Shown here in pieces: positions 35,363 to 46,415 of a stretch of 64,000 nt of DNA (positions within the stretch are counted from its first letter, which is position 1; every line of letters starts with the position of its first letter). The stretch spans positions 21,288,527-21,352,526 of the forward strand of contig OX485808.1 of assembly GCA_950295325.1 (NCBI GenBank), read 5' to 3'. Made by a program: the position numbers and the translations under genes. The DNA is from Polytrichum commune (Eukaryota > Streptophyta > Polytrichopsida > Polytrichales > Polytrichaceae). Below the pieces are notes generated by a model. The model did no database searches. It was not told the origin of the DNA and saw only the letters and a program-made list of their open reading frames with translations.

Positions 35363-38300
35363 CTAAACTGGTGGAGGCCGGCGCAAACATTCGACGGGCC
35401 ACAAAATAAACTGCCCAACGGCTTCCCCAATTTTACAGACTGGTGGATCATCTAGCATTAAGGGTTTATACAACACGTATGTGTTGTCGTGGCTTTGCAG
35501 CACTGCCAAGGACACAGTTCCTTCTGCGATCACTACTCCGTGCAATGTCCCCCCCGGAAGAGTCGTAACCCTCCCTTCCCCTACTAGAAGTGACCCCTCG
35601 TCGACTCCTATTCCCAAGATCTGCACAATATCTCCTGCTACAAATGGCAGCGTTGCTTCAACCTCTTTCAATGGATTTTTTTCCTACAAAAAGATTGACA
35701 TGCTTCGGAGTTAGTAAGAGCTTGACTTGTAATTTGATGACTAATACCAGTGACATTCATAAAATCAAGCATTCTTCACCACCAGTAGTAAACATGTACT
35801 GCTCATTCTACTACAGATATTTACGACATTTTGACTATACCTCGTCAAATATTAGTCTGTTGTTAGTCAAGTATTTCAAATACTAGTCATACATTAGTCA
35901 AATGTTAGTCATGCATTAGTCAAATGTTAGTCATGCATTAGTCAAAGGTTAGTCATGCATTAGTCAAAGGTTAGTCATGTATTAGTCAAAGGTTAGTCAT
36001 GTATTAGTCAAAGGTCAGTCATGCATTAGTCAAAGGTCAATCATGCATTAGTCAAAGGTTAGTCAAGCATTAGTCAAGGGTTAGTCAAGCATTGAACAAG
36101 CATTGGACAAGCATTGGTCGAGTAGTAGTCAAGAATTAGTCAATGTCTTACCTTTGTGATTTTTGATGGACCTTTCTTGGGGGGCCGCTTCTTGCCAATC
36201 TTCTCCGATTCCTTTTCCACATGATGCTTGGCTCGCAATTTCCGTGGCATCTGCGGAGACTGCATTCCAACTTGAAGCTTCTGCAACTCCGTGGCCCGCG
36301 CCCTCTTCTTCGGCGTTCCTATCCCGCCCTCTTTGTCGCCTCCTACATCGGTCGCCACCTTCTCCCCTGAGCCGGAGCTTACCTCTTGATCGTTGTCTTT
36401 CTCCAACTCGGGAACCTCATGCTGGGTGGGACCTTCGTCATCTGCCTTCCGTTTCCTTCCCTGTACAGAGTGTCCACCCGAGTACCATTTACTCTTACAA
36501 ATTTATATCACTCCAAAGCCAACCAACATTGCACTAAGAATATAGTTCAGATTGGACTAAGAATATTGTTATTAAAGTCACCTCTTGCTCATGTGTAGTG
36601 TGTGCGTGTACCACATGAGCTTCGTCAATTTCAGGAGAATCTCCGATCGAATGTCCTTTGGATTTTGGTGAGGCCAAATTCTCGTTTGGGAACTACAAAA
36701 CCAGGGCAACAATACGTCCTCATGGTTTAGGGTTTGGAGTGGATGCACATGAATGGTACCAAAGCAAATTCAGGTAGAGGGCTGGAAAGAAACGTACCAA
36801 ATTTCGCAAACACTCGGTGCAACCCGTGTTCGGAATTGACTGCTTGTGCTCGAAGGATGAAGGCTGCTGCACATTGCAAGTATTAGGGTCTGGAACAACC
36901 GGTATGTTTAGTGCTGTCATGATTGCCTTCATACTTGCCTCCATTCCAGCCATTCGGGTATAAAAGTCGCGTTTCATCGATTTGAATTCCATTGCAAGGG
37001 ACGTCGACGGCTCCTGCACTCCGCTTCCGCTACCAGAAATGTGGGACACATTTGGCGTGCCTACCGGTTGTTTTTTCCGAGATTTTTCGCGTAGCATCTC
37101 CAACTCTATCTCCTCGCGGCTTGGATCCCGTTGCAACTCTGCTGCCTGCACCAAGACCCTCTTGCATTTCATTCCATTAATCAGACATAAACATGGTTAC
37201 AGATTGCAGAGTATACGCATAAACAAGTTCTAAAGTGCAGAAGAACTTCAAAACATGTTAACTACCACTACACCAATGGTAGATTACAACGTGACTACCA
37301 GGTCAGCATTAGTCAAGCATTAGTCAAGCATTAGTCAAGCATTAGTTAAGCATTAGTCCAGCATTAGTCAAGCATTAGTCAAGCATTAGTCAAGCATTAT
37401 TCAAGCATTAGTCCAGCATTAGTCAAGCATTTGTCAAGCATTAGTCATGGTATAGCCATTAGAAAACTTAGAATCCTAACAGATTACCATGTCCTATGAA
37501 GACAACCAGTTAATGAGCATTGAGATTGTGAGGAATTGTAGGCTATGTGGAATTACATACTAAAATGTGACTAAACTATGGCTGTAGAACAACAAGAGTA
37601 AATGCTAGGGAGAGTTACTTACCAGATTTGCCGTTACCTCCCCCTCGGACCTGCCAGCATGGGAAAGTCGCTTCAGTTGAGCGCGATTTAGAGTGAGTAT
37701 CTCCGCTTGCTTTACCTTCTTCTCGTCTGCGATTAGTGCTGAGAGGTTGACCCAATGGTCTTGCCTGATATGCTTTGGTTTCTCTCTCCCAGCGACCATT
37801 AACTTTTTCATGGCATACCTCTTCATCTTCAACTGTGTTTTCAAATTTGCATGAAAGAACCACTCTGTGACGTGCCCAATGCCACCTTCATACTCAAATG
37901 TATTATCTACCCTTTTCTTGATATTCAACAAGGTCATTGCATTGTATTCGGTGTAGTTGTCCACACTGAAGTCCAAGTCAACTGCATGGCCTCGTAGGCA
38001 TTTCAGCCATAAGTGACGGTTTTCCCCGCATGGATTTCGCTTCATATCCACTTCCACTGTGTACCGCTTTCTTCCATGTTGCTCTCGAACCGGAGCTTCC
38101 TGCTGCAGTCGTCGTGTATGAAGTCGCCTCCGGTGGCGTTTATCAGCTTCCGAGCTGCGTGGAAGATCATTGAACTCTACCCCCGCAACTGCCTCTGGAC
38201 TGAGCTTAGCCGCAAGACGTTGCTTTTGAGCCCTCTGTACCTTCAACATCTCCAACTCCTTCCTCATAATCTTTAGGTCCATGCTTACATAGTCGTCCAA

Positions 38301-41300
38301 CCCACCCTCAGAGGTCCTCCCAGAAGACCGTGAACCTTCGAACCTCCTTGCTGGCGGTGGTGCAAAATCCTCCAGTAGGCTTTCCTCCTCTAGGAAGTCA
38401 TGGTCGTCCCCATCGTTCGATGACCACGTCACACTAGTCGACATGTTGCGTGCTACCTTTGGTAATGTCGAGTCTTGTTGACTAATTGCACGTGGCACCG
38501 CAAATTTGGCACCTGAAGGTTGTGAAGGCTGTGAACGTGCTAATGCGGGTGTGTTGTTCGCAATATAGGGCCTTCTGATTTCCCACTTCGCCGGCTCGGA
38601 CAGGTCAGGCTTCCCCTGCGCATGTGGATTCACTGACTTATTCCAAATTCTATGCACATCTCAGGCATAAAATACTGAAATACTGAGCTTATACTAGTTC
38701 TAATTTGAATTTGATTGCTATTTCTGCACATCAGAGTCTTTTCATCGGAGTCTTATCATTGGAGACTATACCTAGTCAAGTATTAGTCAAATGTTAGTCA
38801 AGTATTTGAAATACTAGTCATGCATTAGTCAAGGGTTAGTCATGCATTAGTCAAGGGTTAATCATGCATTAGTCAAGGGTTAGTCATGCATTCGTCAAGG
38901 GTGACCTTCCTATTCACTTGATTTTTGGACATAACTTTTAAAGAAGATGACACACATATTTTGCACTGTTAAATACATTCGATGTATGGACTACTCAAAG
39001 TTTCTTCATAATCTTAAAGTGATTTATATTCGCCCCTCTCAAGTAACATTGATTTATTTTATCATTCTCAGTCAGCAAGGAGATTGATATCATCAAATCT
39101 TCCTTATCAATCTCGCTTCTACCTTCACATTCTATGGCCTTGGGAGAAAGTTTCAGTCACTCCATCCATCTTGACGTTTTACTTACGAATTGAGAAGCCA
39201 GACAAATTGACTTGGAGTTCACTCACAGGCAAACCTAAATACATACACAATCCAATAGGACTAAAAAGATCTCTCCTCAACATAAATTCAAATTAACTTA
39301 CAACCAGCCCACTCACCCTGGTGCTATTCAATCCAAATTGTGCAATTTGCCTTTCGATTCATTCACTGAAGCAAAAATGATCGTCACATTAATCTCAGCT
39401 CAACACAGAGTATCGACCAGACTTCAATTTTATAGCAATCTTGCACTTGATATTATAAACTTCAACATTCAACCTTAATGGATGAGGAGGTGGTCTCTTG
39501 ATGAGAGTGACAAGACACCTGGCATTGTTTGTGTAGTTAGAAGTGGACTACATATACGCACCTTTGCAGGAGTTTGAGGTGCTGGAGATGTTGGTAATAG
39601 GGCTTCCGAGTTCCTTCTGGTCCTCCTCTCCTCTTCCTCTAGTGCCTATAGGGAGTATGCAGACAACAAGTACTTCCATACATTACTAGTACCAATTTCA
39701 AAGGAAAGTCACAAAATTATAGGAAGAATTCAAAACATTTCTACATGCCAGAAAATGTGTTGTGTCACTAAATGGAAGTGATACCAATTCAAAAGTGCAA
39801 TCTGCTCATGCCCTTCTCATAAATGCCTACTCACATACCAGATGACAACTTTAGCATACCAAATCAAAGTTCCAATACAACTGGACAGGCTTCATAGTCC
39901 CCATTTGCAAACCTACACATATGATAATCTGAATTGCTCAACATTCAACAGACTATAAGTCATAAGTTTGAACATCATCATCGAATGTTAGTATTCCACC
40001 TTCTCAGCCACAACAAAAGCTTCAGCCAGAAGGTTGAGAGGGTCTTATATAATGCTCCGGTGTAACCCAGCTAAAGATGGGCTAGTAGCAAGAACAGAAA
40101 GTCAAGCAAAGTCAAAGAGAAGGCTAACTTCCAGCAGTGTCAGAGAGATTTTCCATTATTAAAAGGTGAGGGACCTAGGTAATTTCTTTGCTCAACACTC
40201 TGGGAGGTTGAATCGACAGTGTTCACATTGGGTATGTGATGCAGGTTTTTACTGATCTTGAGTTACCCGAGAGTAAGGATCGTATTGCATGATGAATAAT
40301 GAACCAACCGTCCCAAAAGGACGCCTTTTTACCACTTTTCTTTGGTTGTGGGACCAACTTTGGCTCTGTACGCTTTTGCTGTGATTTCTGATAACTGAGG
40401 TTCAACTCCAAGTCCCCCCAGGGGCCAGCCTGCACAGAGCCTTTTTCGAGGTCTGGTGATGGTTTTATTGGGCTTGCCAAGTGAAGGGGAATTACGTGGA
40501 GGCTACAAGGCTTCCTCTAAACTAAGATTTTAGAGGAATTCATATAATATACCTCAATTCAACAAAGAAAAAGTGAAAGATGTCAACATGTTATCTATTG
40601 GTTTGGAAACACTAGGATCCAACCAAATATAATACACTAAATATAATATTTAGTGTCACCAATTCTAACTATCTTGCTCAATAATAATTGTAAACCACAA
40701 TATAGTGTCACCAACACCAAATGTTAACCCAACAATATTTGTGATTCCTTGTAAAACATTTGAAGAATTACAGTTTTACAATGTTGCAATAACTGTCACT
40801 TACCAAGTCAATGAATATACAATTTTCATCTGTAGTGCAAATACAAATTTGTGATTACTAATTCACTTATATTTTATATAAAGGGTCATTGCTCATGTTA
40901 TCAAAGCTTACAAGTAGTGTTAAATTTCCTCCATATGTAATCAAAAGTCACCACCCAAATTGACATAGGTTCTGTGCATTCACCAAGTTCTCCTTTTAAT
41001 TCATCCGAACATAGCCACCCTAAACTTCACATAAAAATCTCAAGCTCGCCACCATGGCTGCTTCAGAACTCACACTAAAGCCAGAGCTCCTATTTTTCAA
41101 AAAAACAAACAAGGGCTGGTCACAATAAAACCTTAGAAGAAGCTACACTACTAAGCCGAGCTCTAAATATCAAAACTGTTGAAATTCCAATAATTAATTA
41201 GGGCGTTGGAATCATATCTGTTGCATTTGGTAGACAGACAAATTCACAATGAGCTTTAGAACACACATGGTACCCACTGTCCATGCTTAAAGCATGCGAC

Positions 41301-42578
41301 CAGAATCTGAGCAAAGTCCCCTCCAAAGTAAAGACAATGATAAACTACAACAGCGAAAGCAATTGAAGATGCACTAGGTTAGGCAAGACAACATTTAAGT
41401 GGAGATTATTTAGCATCTGCCAGTACCATAGCACTGGGTCTATTGTCTATTCTCACCTTCAAACCAAGAAAACAGAAATTGCTATAATTGCTCAATAAAC
41501 TATCAGATAAGCTGGACAGTCGAATGACAATTGAGAAGAGTGCAAAAAACAACCAAACCAAAGTCTCAAAAGTACTTGAATTAGCTACTTGAGGAATGAC
41601 GAAGTATCATGCAAGTTCATCTATGATGCAGAATATTAACAACAACTATAATTAGATGATAGGGAGCCACTTCCAAAGATCATCACCTGTCAGGATGTAA
41701 CATAAGAGCACTGAAGATGAGTATGTACGCACGAGAGGAAAACATGATGATGAGAGAGGATGTGTTTGTTACAACTAATCCTCCTCTATGTGGGAAAAGC
41801 CGAATTTACAACAGACTTAGTTTACTTATATCACGACGAGCTTGAGGAACTGGAGGTTAACCCTCCACCATGTAAGTAGCCATCCATTCCGAGTACTGGA
41901 GGATTCAGGGAAGAACACTCACGCATTAAAGAAAATGCAAAATGCTCCTCTTCATAATTACGTGCATGTGAAATGATCAGAAAACACATAAGCAAACACA
42001 TAGACATGAAAATCTTACCTAAAAACGGAAGCTAGCTGTAGAAGGTAGGATCGATCCAACTCACACATCAACACACCACCTGCACGACCAACTGTGGCAC
42101 CATTCCGAACCGGCCAGAATTCTCACCATGGATGTGGAAAATGAACAAGGATTGAGTAAAGGGGAAGAGGAAAACGCACCTGGATAGGAGGTTGATCCAA
42201 CAGGTCCGTTGGAGATGGTGCTCCCCGTGACCTTGTGATCCTCGAAACCTCCACCCCCTGTTGTGATGCGCCCAAACGACCAGCTCCTTTATTTTCGGGC
42301 TGCCTAACTTTCTCCGCCTTCAGTACTCTGACCGCTGATGCAAGGATATGTAACCCTAACTCCTCAATCTTCTTCTTGTTCCTCTCTATCCTCTTCAAGC
42401 GAGCAGCCTCGTATGCTGTTAGTGGAACCCGCGTTTCTTGCGCGGCCTTGCTTGGTGATTCGCCTTCCTCACTGTTGCTGCTACTTTCGGTGCCTTCACT
42501 TTCGCTCTCACTACCGCTTATTGTGTCGCCCTCACTACTCCCATAGCTAGCATTCTCAAACTCCTCTTCCGTGTCCAT
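35363..42578 (-). CDS. CACTA accessory transposase gene (Transposase_24-like, TNPA-type)
   Basis: The first exon is 42578-42180, starting MDTEEEFENASYG. It is acidic, then has LTAYEAARLKRIERNKKKIEELGL, a usual N-terminus in this class. The next clear exon is 39645-39562 (phase 0, ALEEEERRTRRN). The main exon ends at 37623 and begins near 38650. It contains QDHWVNLSALIADEKKVKQAE and NRAQLKRLSHAGRS, typical of plant Transposase_24. Further exons lie at about 37150-36790 (LEMLREKSRK), 36470-36150 (basic, nuclear-signal-like) and 35690-35363. The last ends in a WPVECL-type domain often found at the C-end of plant CACTA proteins. Some junctions were not resolved and the acceptor near 38650 is uncertain. 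Introns carry AGTCA repeat arrays. Confidence 0.6.
35848..36145. repeat. Tandem AGTCA array 1 in CACTA
   Basis: About fifteen units of roughly 20 bp, 'catTAGTCAaaggTTAGTCA'. It lies in an apparent intron of the minus-strand gene. Confidence 0.9.
37310..37448. repeat. Tandem AGTCA array 2 in CACTA
   Basis: About 13 units of 10 bp, 'agtcaagcat', near-perfect, with occasional 'agtccagcat'. It lies in an intron of the minus-strand gene. Confidence 0.92.
38768..38905. repeat. Tandem AGTCA array 3 in CACTA
   Basis: About 7 units of 'tagtcatgcattagtcaagg'-type sequence between exons of the minus-strand gene. Confidence 0.88.
38906..39561. other. Non-coding stretch in CACTA (intron)
   Basis: AT-rich, no supported exon. 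It lies between mapped exons of the Transposase_24-like gene. Confidence 0.45.
39646..42179. other. Large intron of the Transposase_24-like gene
   Basis: About 2.5 kb without a confirmed exon. An 85-codon minus-strand frame at 40223-40480 (Lys-rich) is the only notable one, and I could not place it in a family. Acquired host sequence is possible. Confidence 0.35.
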
Positions 42579-43316
42579 GACTCAACAACCCAAAGGTCTC
42601 GAGGAAGGGATGGGTGGTGTAATCTGCTATGTTGAAAATCCTTGCCATTGTTGCAGGCTGTGGTTTTCTACACCAACCAATTGATGAGGTAGTTGAACGC
42701 TACACCTACACTGAATGAAGCGCAAGAACTAGTCTATTAGGTGGCAGTCGGGGGAGAGTTTTGCTATGTCGAGGCAATAAGTGTTGTGGATGGCGGGGAG
42801 GCAGGGAGGGAGGTTTCGGTGTTGTGGATGGCGGGGAGGGAGGGAGTTCGGCTAGGGTGTTGTAGATGCCGGGGAGGGTTAAGGCCAGGTTAGGGTTAGG
42901 GACCGTTAGTCTACACTTTAACTTAAATTTGAACACTTGCAGCTAACACGTTCCCTTGCAGCTAACACGTTCCCAAGCTCAATTTTGCCATCTCAGGCAG
43001 TAATGGATTATGAACAGTGAAACAACCAACACCATTAATTCGAGTATACTGGGTAATTTGAGAGCAGTGTGGAACAATTCAGATTTATCAGCTTGAAGTG
43101 GAGATTCTGGCAGGTTAGTGCATTTTGCTTTCCTAAATTTTCATTTATCTAGTTCTCTAAAAGGAAATCTCACAACACACCTGGTTCTGTATGCAGGATG
43201 CTTGAAACTGCTCTGAATGGGTTGTCCCCTTTCTCTCTTTTCAGGCTTTAGCCGAAGAGGTACCAGTACTTTTATGTTGACAATTTCTGAGGTGGTCTCG
43301 TTGCAGTGACAATTTC
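42579..43316. promoter_or_regulatory. Region upstream of the Transposase_24-like gene
   Basis: It contains a G-rich imperfect repeat 'gttgtggatggcggggaggg' (about 42780-42845) and probably the promoter of the minus-strand gene. No coding exon supported. Confidence 0.35.
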
Positions 43317-45443
43317 TTTCGGACCAAGATCTTGCTTATATGGTTAAGATTGCCAAGGCACTTGGCATGGTTGCCCTTATTGAGGTTTGTAACGTTTTGC
43401 TTTCCACATCGTATGTCATATAGTGCACTTTTTTTTGTATAATTTTGGTGTTAGCTGAAGAGTCAGAGGAAGCATGAAATGGCTTATACTTGGAAATTTG
43501 TCAACTTCAGCACTTTCCCTGTTTGAAAGGTCTCACTTGCAGCATTGAATATTTGAACGTCCGGCAGTGATGAGGGGCCTGTTGTTTCAAATATATGGAC
43601 TAACTTGCAGTAAGCACTAATATGCTTAACATGCTGAATTTCCTGTGATAAGACAAGAGTAATGACTTCCATCAGGGCAAGAAATCCAGTTCTCAAATGC
43701 ATGCTCTTGAATCAGAAACAATCTCATCTACACCCACGTTTATTGGAGATTTTTGAAGAACACTCTTCAGGTAACACCTCCAAACAGGAATTGCTTGAAT
43801 TACCAACTTGGTGACATGCTTGTATTCCTTATATATTTGAACGTCCGACAGTTTGCACATTGCACCATTGCAAGAAAGGTCCTGGATGGTAGTATGTGTA
43901 AAGGGCTCCTTACGGAAAGACGTACATGTCTCTATTAGCATCTGATCATTTCCCTATATGTGTTAAGGGAGCTAGTTGTTACAGGATATCAAATCTCTTT
44001 CTCAATCTTAAGTGGAGCCTTGTTCTTTGCTTACAGGTACATAGCAAGCGGGAGATGAAACGTGTCCTGGGTTTGCCAAATGTTCAGCTCATAGGCATCA
44101 ACAATCGCAGTTTAGGTACATCGATCTGACTTTCATGTATAAATTTCTGTATGAAATTCTAGTGAATATATATATATATATATAATTAATTAATTTTCTG
44201 TAACTGCACAATAATTTGGCATATACATGAACAGTATGATATTGGTGGAATAGAAGGTGGTTTGTGAGTCTTTCTTAAATAGTTGAACATATATATTAAG
44301 AACTGATTTTGGCTATGGTCTACACAGATTGTTCATATAGAACACATATCTATCCCACAGTTGTCCATTGCCTAAGAGTCTGAGAATTGTGGTTGTATCC
44401 CACAGAGACCTTTAAGGTGGACATCAACAATACGGCAGAACTTCTCAAGGGAGAAATAGGGGCACAAATTCGTGAGAGAGATATCATTGCAAGCTTCTTG
44501 TGTACATCATACCTCATGGACTATCTGTAAAGCTTAGGTTTTCTACTTGAAATTTCTCTCAGGACCACCTGCAGTATGGATTTCCAACTCAGTTATTATT
44601 TCTGCACACTTGTCTTGAAAGCATGACAATTTTTCTCCTCAATTAGCATGTATCTGGGCAAGTTTGTGCTGTCTTGGAGGCAGAACATATGTGAGCCAAC
44701 TTAATATATGTGAATTGATTCCAGCTTCACTTAGTTCATGTACATAAAAAGCTGACACTTATATGCAGTACCTACAGTCTACCCTCTATAAATGTTAACC
44801 CTCGGGAGTGGATCAAAGTTAACATTTATAGAGGTGTTAACAGTTAACAATTATAAAATTACTTTTTTGAGCAATATACAAATCTTAACATTTATAAATA
44901 TAAGCAATTGTGAAGAGTCCTTGTGAGAGAATACCATTCATAAAATTGCAAACCCAATCAAAATTTTATTCAATATGAAGTTTACAAATCACGTGAGAGA
45001 GGTGAGGAATGTAACTGGATGTGTAGTTTTTATCATCCATATTATGGTTGTGTTTCATTCGTTAACATTTATAGAGTCAAATTTACAAAGAAGGGAGTAT
45101 CATTTTGTTAACAGTTAACACGTTTAACATTTATAGTGTGCAATATGTGGGGAGTAGAAGAAAGTTAACATTTAGAGAGGGTTAACACTTATAGGTGTAA
45201 CATTTATAGAGGGTGGACTGTAGTTTGCAGCTTCATTGTTCCACAATTATCTGAAGCAAGTTGTCGTGGCTAAGGTAGCACTGTCTTAGCCGCCAGCTAT
45301 TTCCTCCATTTTTCTCCAATGAAGATGCAGAGCCTATACCAAAATACTAGTCTAAAATTTAAATTGCTTGTGATCACAGGTGGTTGGAGAATCCGGATTG
45401 TTTATACCAGAGGACGTTGCTCTGTTTACTGCAGTGTGCAACT
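43317..45443 (+). pseudogene. Captured fragment of indole-3-glycerol-phosphate synthase (IGPS) gene with introns
   Basis: Four exons in the correct order encode the second half of the IGPS TIM barrel. 43317-43384 gives DLAYMVKIAKALGMVALIE. 44037-44115 gives VHSKREMKRVLG and LIGINNRSL. 44406-44488 gives ETFKVDINNTAELL and IRERDII. 45380 onwards gives VVGESGLFIPEDVALF. Phases match at the first three junctions; the third intron has a GC donor (GCAAGC). A possible terminal exon lies at 45957-46052 (ILVGG...), but phase does not fit. IGPS makes indole-3-glycerol phosphate in tryptophan synthesis. The N-terminal half is absent, so this cannot be a working enzyme. The introns show genomic, not cDNA, capture. 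Presence between the two transposon genes marks a Pack-CACTA-type capture. Confidence 0.82.
44775..45220. mobile_element. 446-bp MITE, pogo/Tigger-like, TA TSD
   Basis: Terminal inverted repeats CAGTCTACCCTCTATAAATG (44775) and, inverted, CAGTCCACCCTCTATAAATG (ending 45220) are about 23 bp with one mismatch. They are flanked by TA. The interior is AT-rich and without transposase. CAGT termini with TA target sites fit the pogo/Tigger branch of Tc1/mariner. It lies in the third intron of the captured IGPS fragment. Confidence 0.85.
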
Positions 45444-46415
45444 CATTGACATATGTTAAACTAGCAACCAAGAAAATATATCATGGCCTCGGATACAATA
45501 AGGTTTTATTTATACACGGAGTCCTCTATTTTTCAAGAATTAGGTCTCTGTAGGTCAGGAACTTCTAAAACAATGGCTCTACATAGGTACTCGTGAAATC
45601 AATTGCACCTACATTCGGTGTGACGGGATCACTTTAAGACGGTGTTGCGGCTGGGGTCTGATCTGTCTGGCAAGTTTTTGACCACTCACTACAACGCATT
45701 TTGTGTACATCAGGATAGCCTTGCCTTGCATTGTTCTCACATTGTTCCTTTCAGCTGTCATTTACCGCTTTATGACCCAAAGTTCAACTCTTGAAGGCGT
45801 GTGATAGTAAGAGCTGGAGAGCTACTTGCATGAAATTTATGTAGCAATAAATTATCTACTTGGAGTAATTTGACATGTGAGATGTAGCCTCCATTTCTTA
45901 ATTCACCACATTCTCTATCTTCAATGTCTTGAGGTTCTGAGGCTGGAGAGTCTTGCAGGAATATTGGTTGGTGGAGCATGTTTTTGTTGGGAAGAGTGGA
46001 GCCAGCCCGGAAATTATGATGTTAAAGACTTATCTAGACAAATTAAAATTTCTTAACTGTCTATATTCTTTGTTACTAGTTAATTATGGTTGTTCTGTGG
46101 ATGCCTATGTTGCGGATTATGTTGGAGAAACTTATATCATGCTCCTATGACTAGCTTGTGTTATTGACTGTGAACTTAATATCAGAATGTCCTCCTCAAC
46201 ACCAACTGTATGTCAATGGTGTGCGATCTCGCCTCATAATAGAATGTCTAATGAATATACAGAGCCCCTCCTTGAATTCTAAGGCTAGATCGACTTATAA
46301 TGGATGGTTGTGATTGTAGATGACTTTTGAATTGAGATTTTGATCCTCTACAACATGATCATGTGGTTCTAAGGCTCTCAAGAGAGAGAGAGACGACTGA
46401 ATTTGAGTGTGACAG
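45444..46415. other. Remainder of captured region and promoter of TNP2-type gene
   Basis: It holds a possible degraded last IGPS exon (45957-46052) and the upstream region of the transposase gene. Nothing else recognised. Confidence 0.35.

Noticed and set aside
40223-40480. 85-codon minus-strand Lys-rich frame in the CACTA element
   Set aside because: No family recognised and no splice support. It may be part of a captured sequence, but I cannot support it as a gene.
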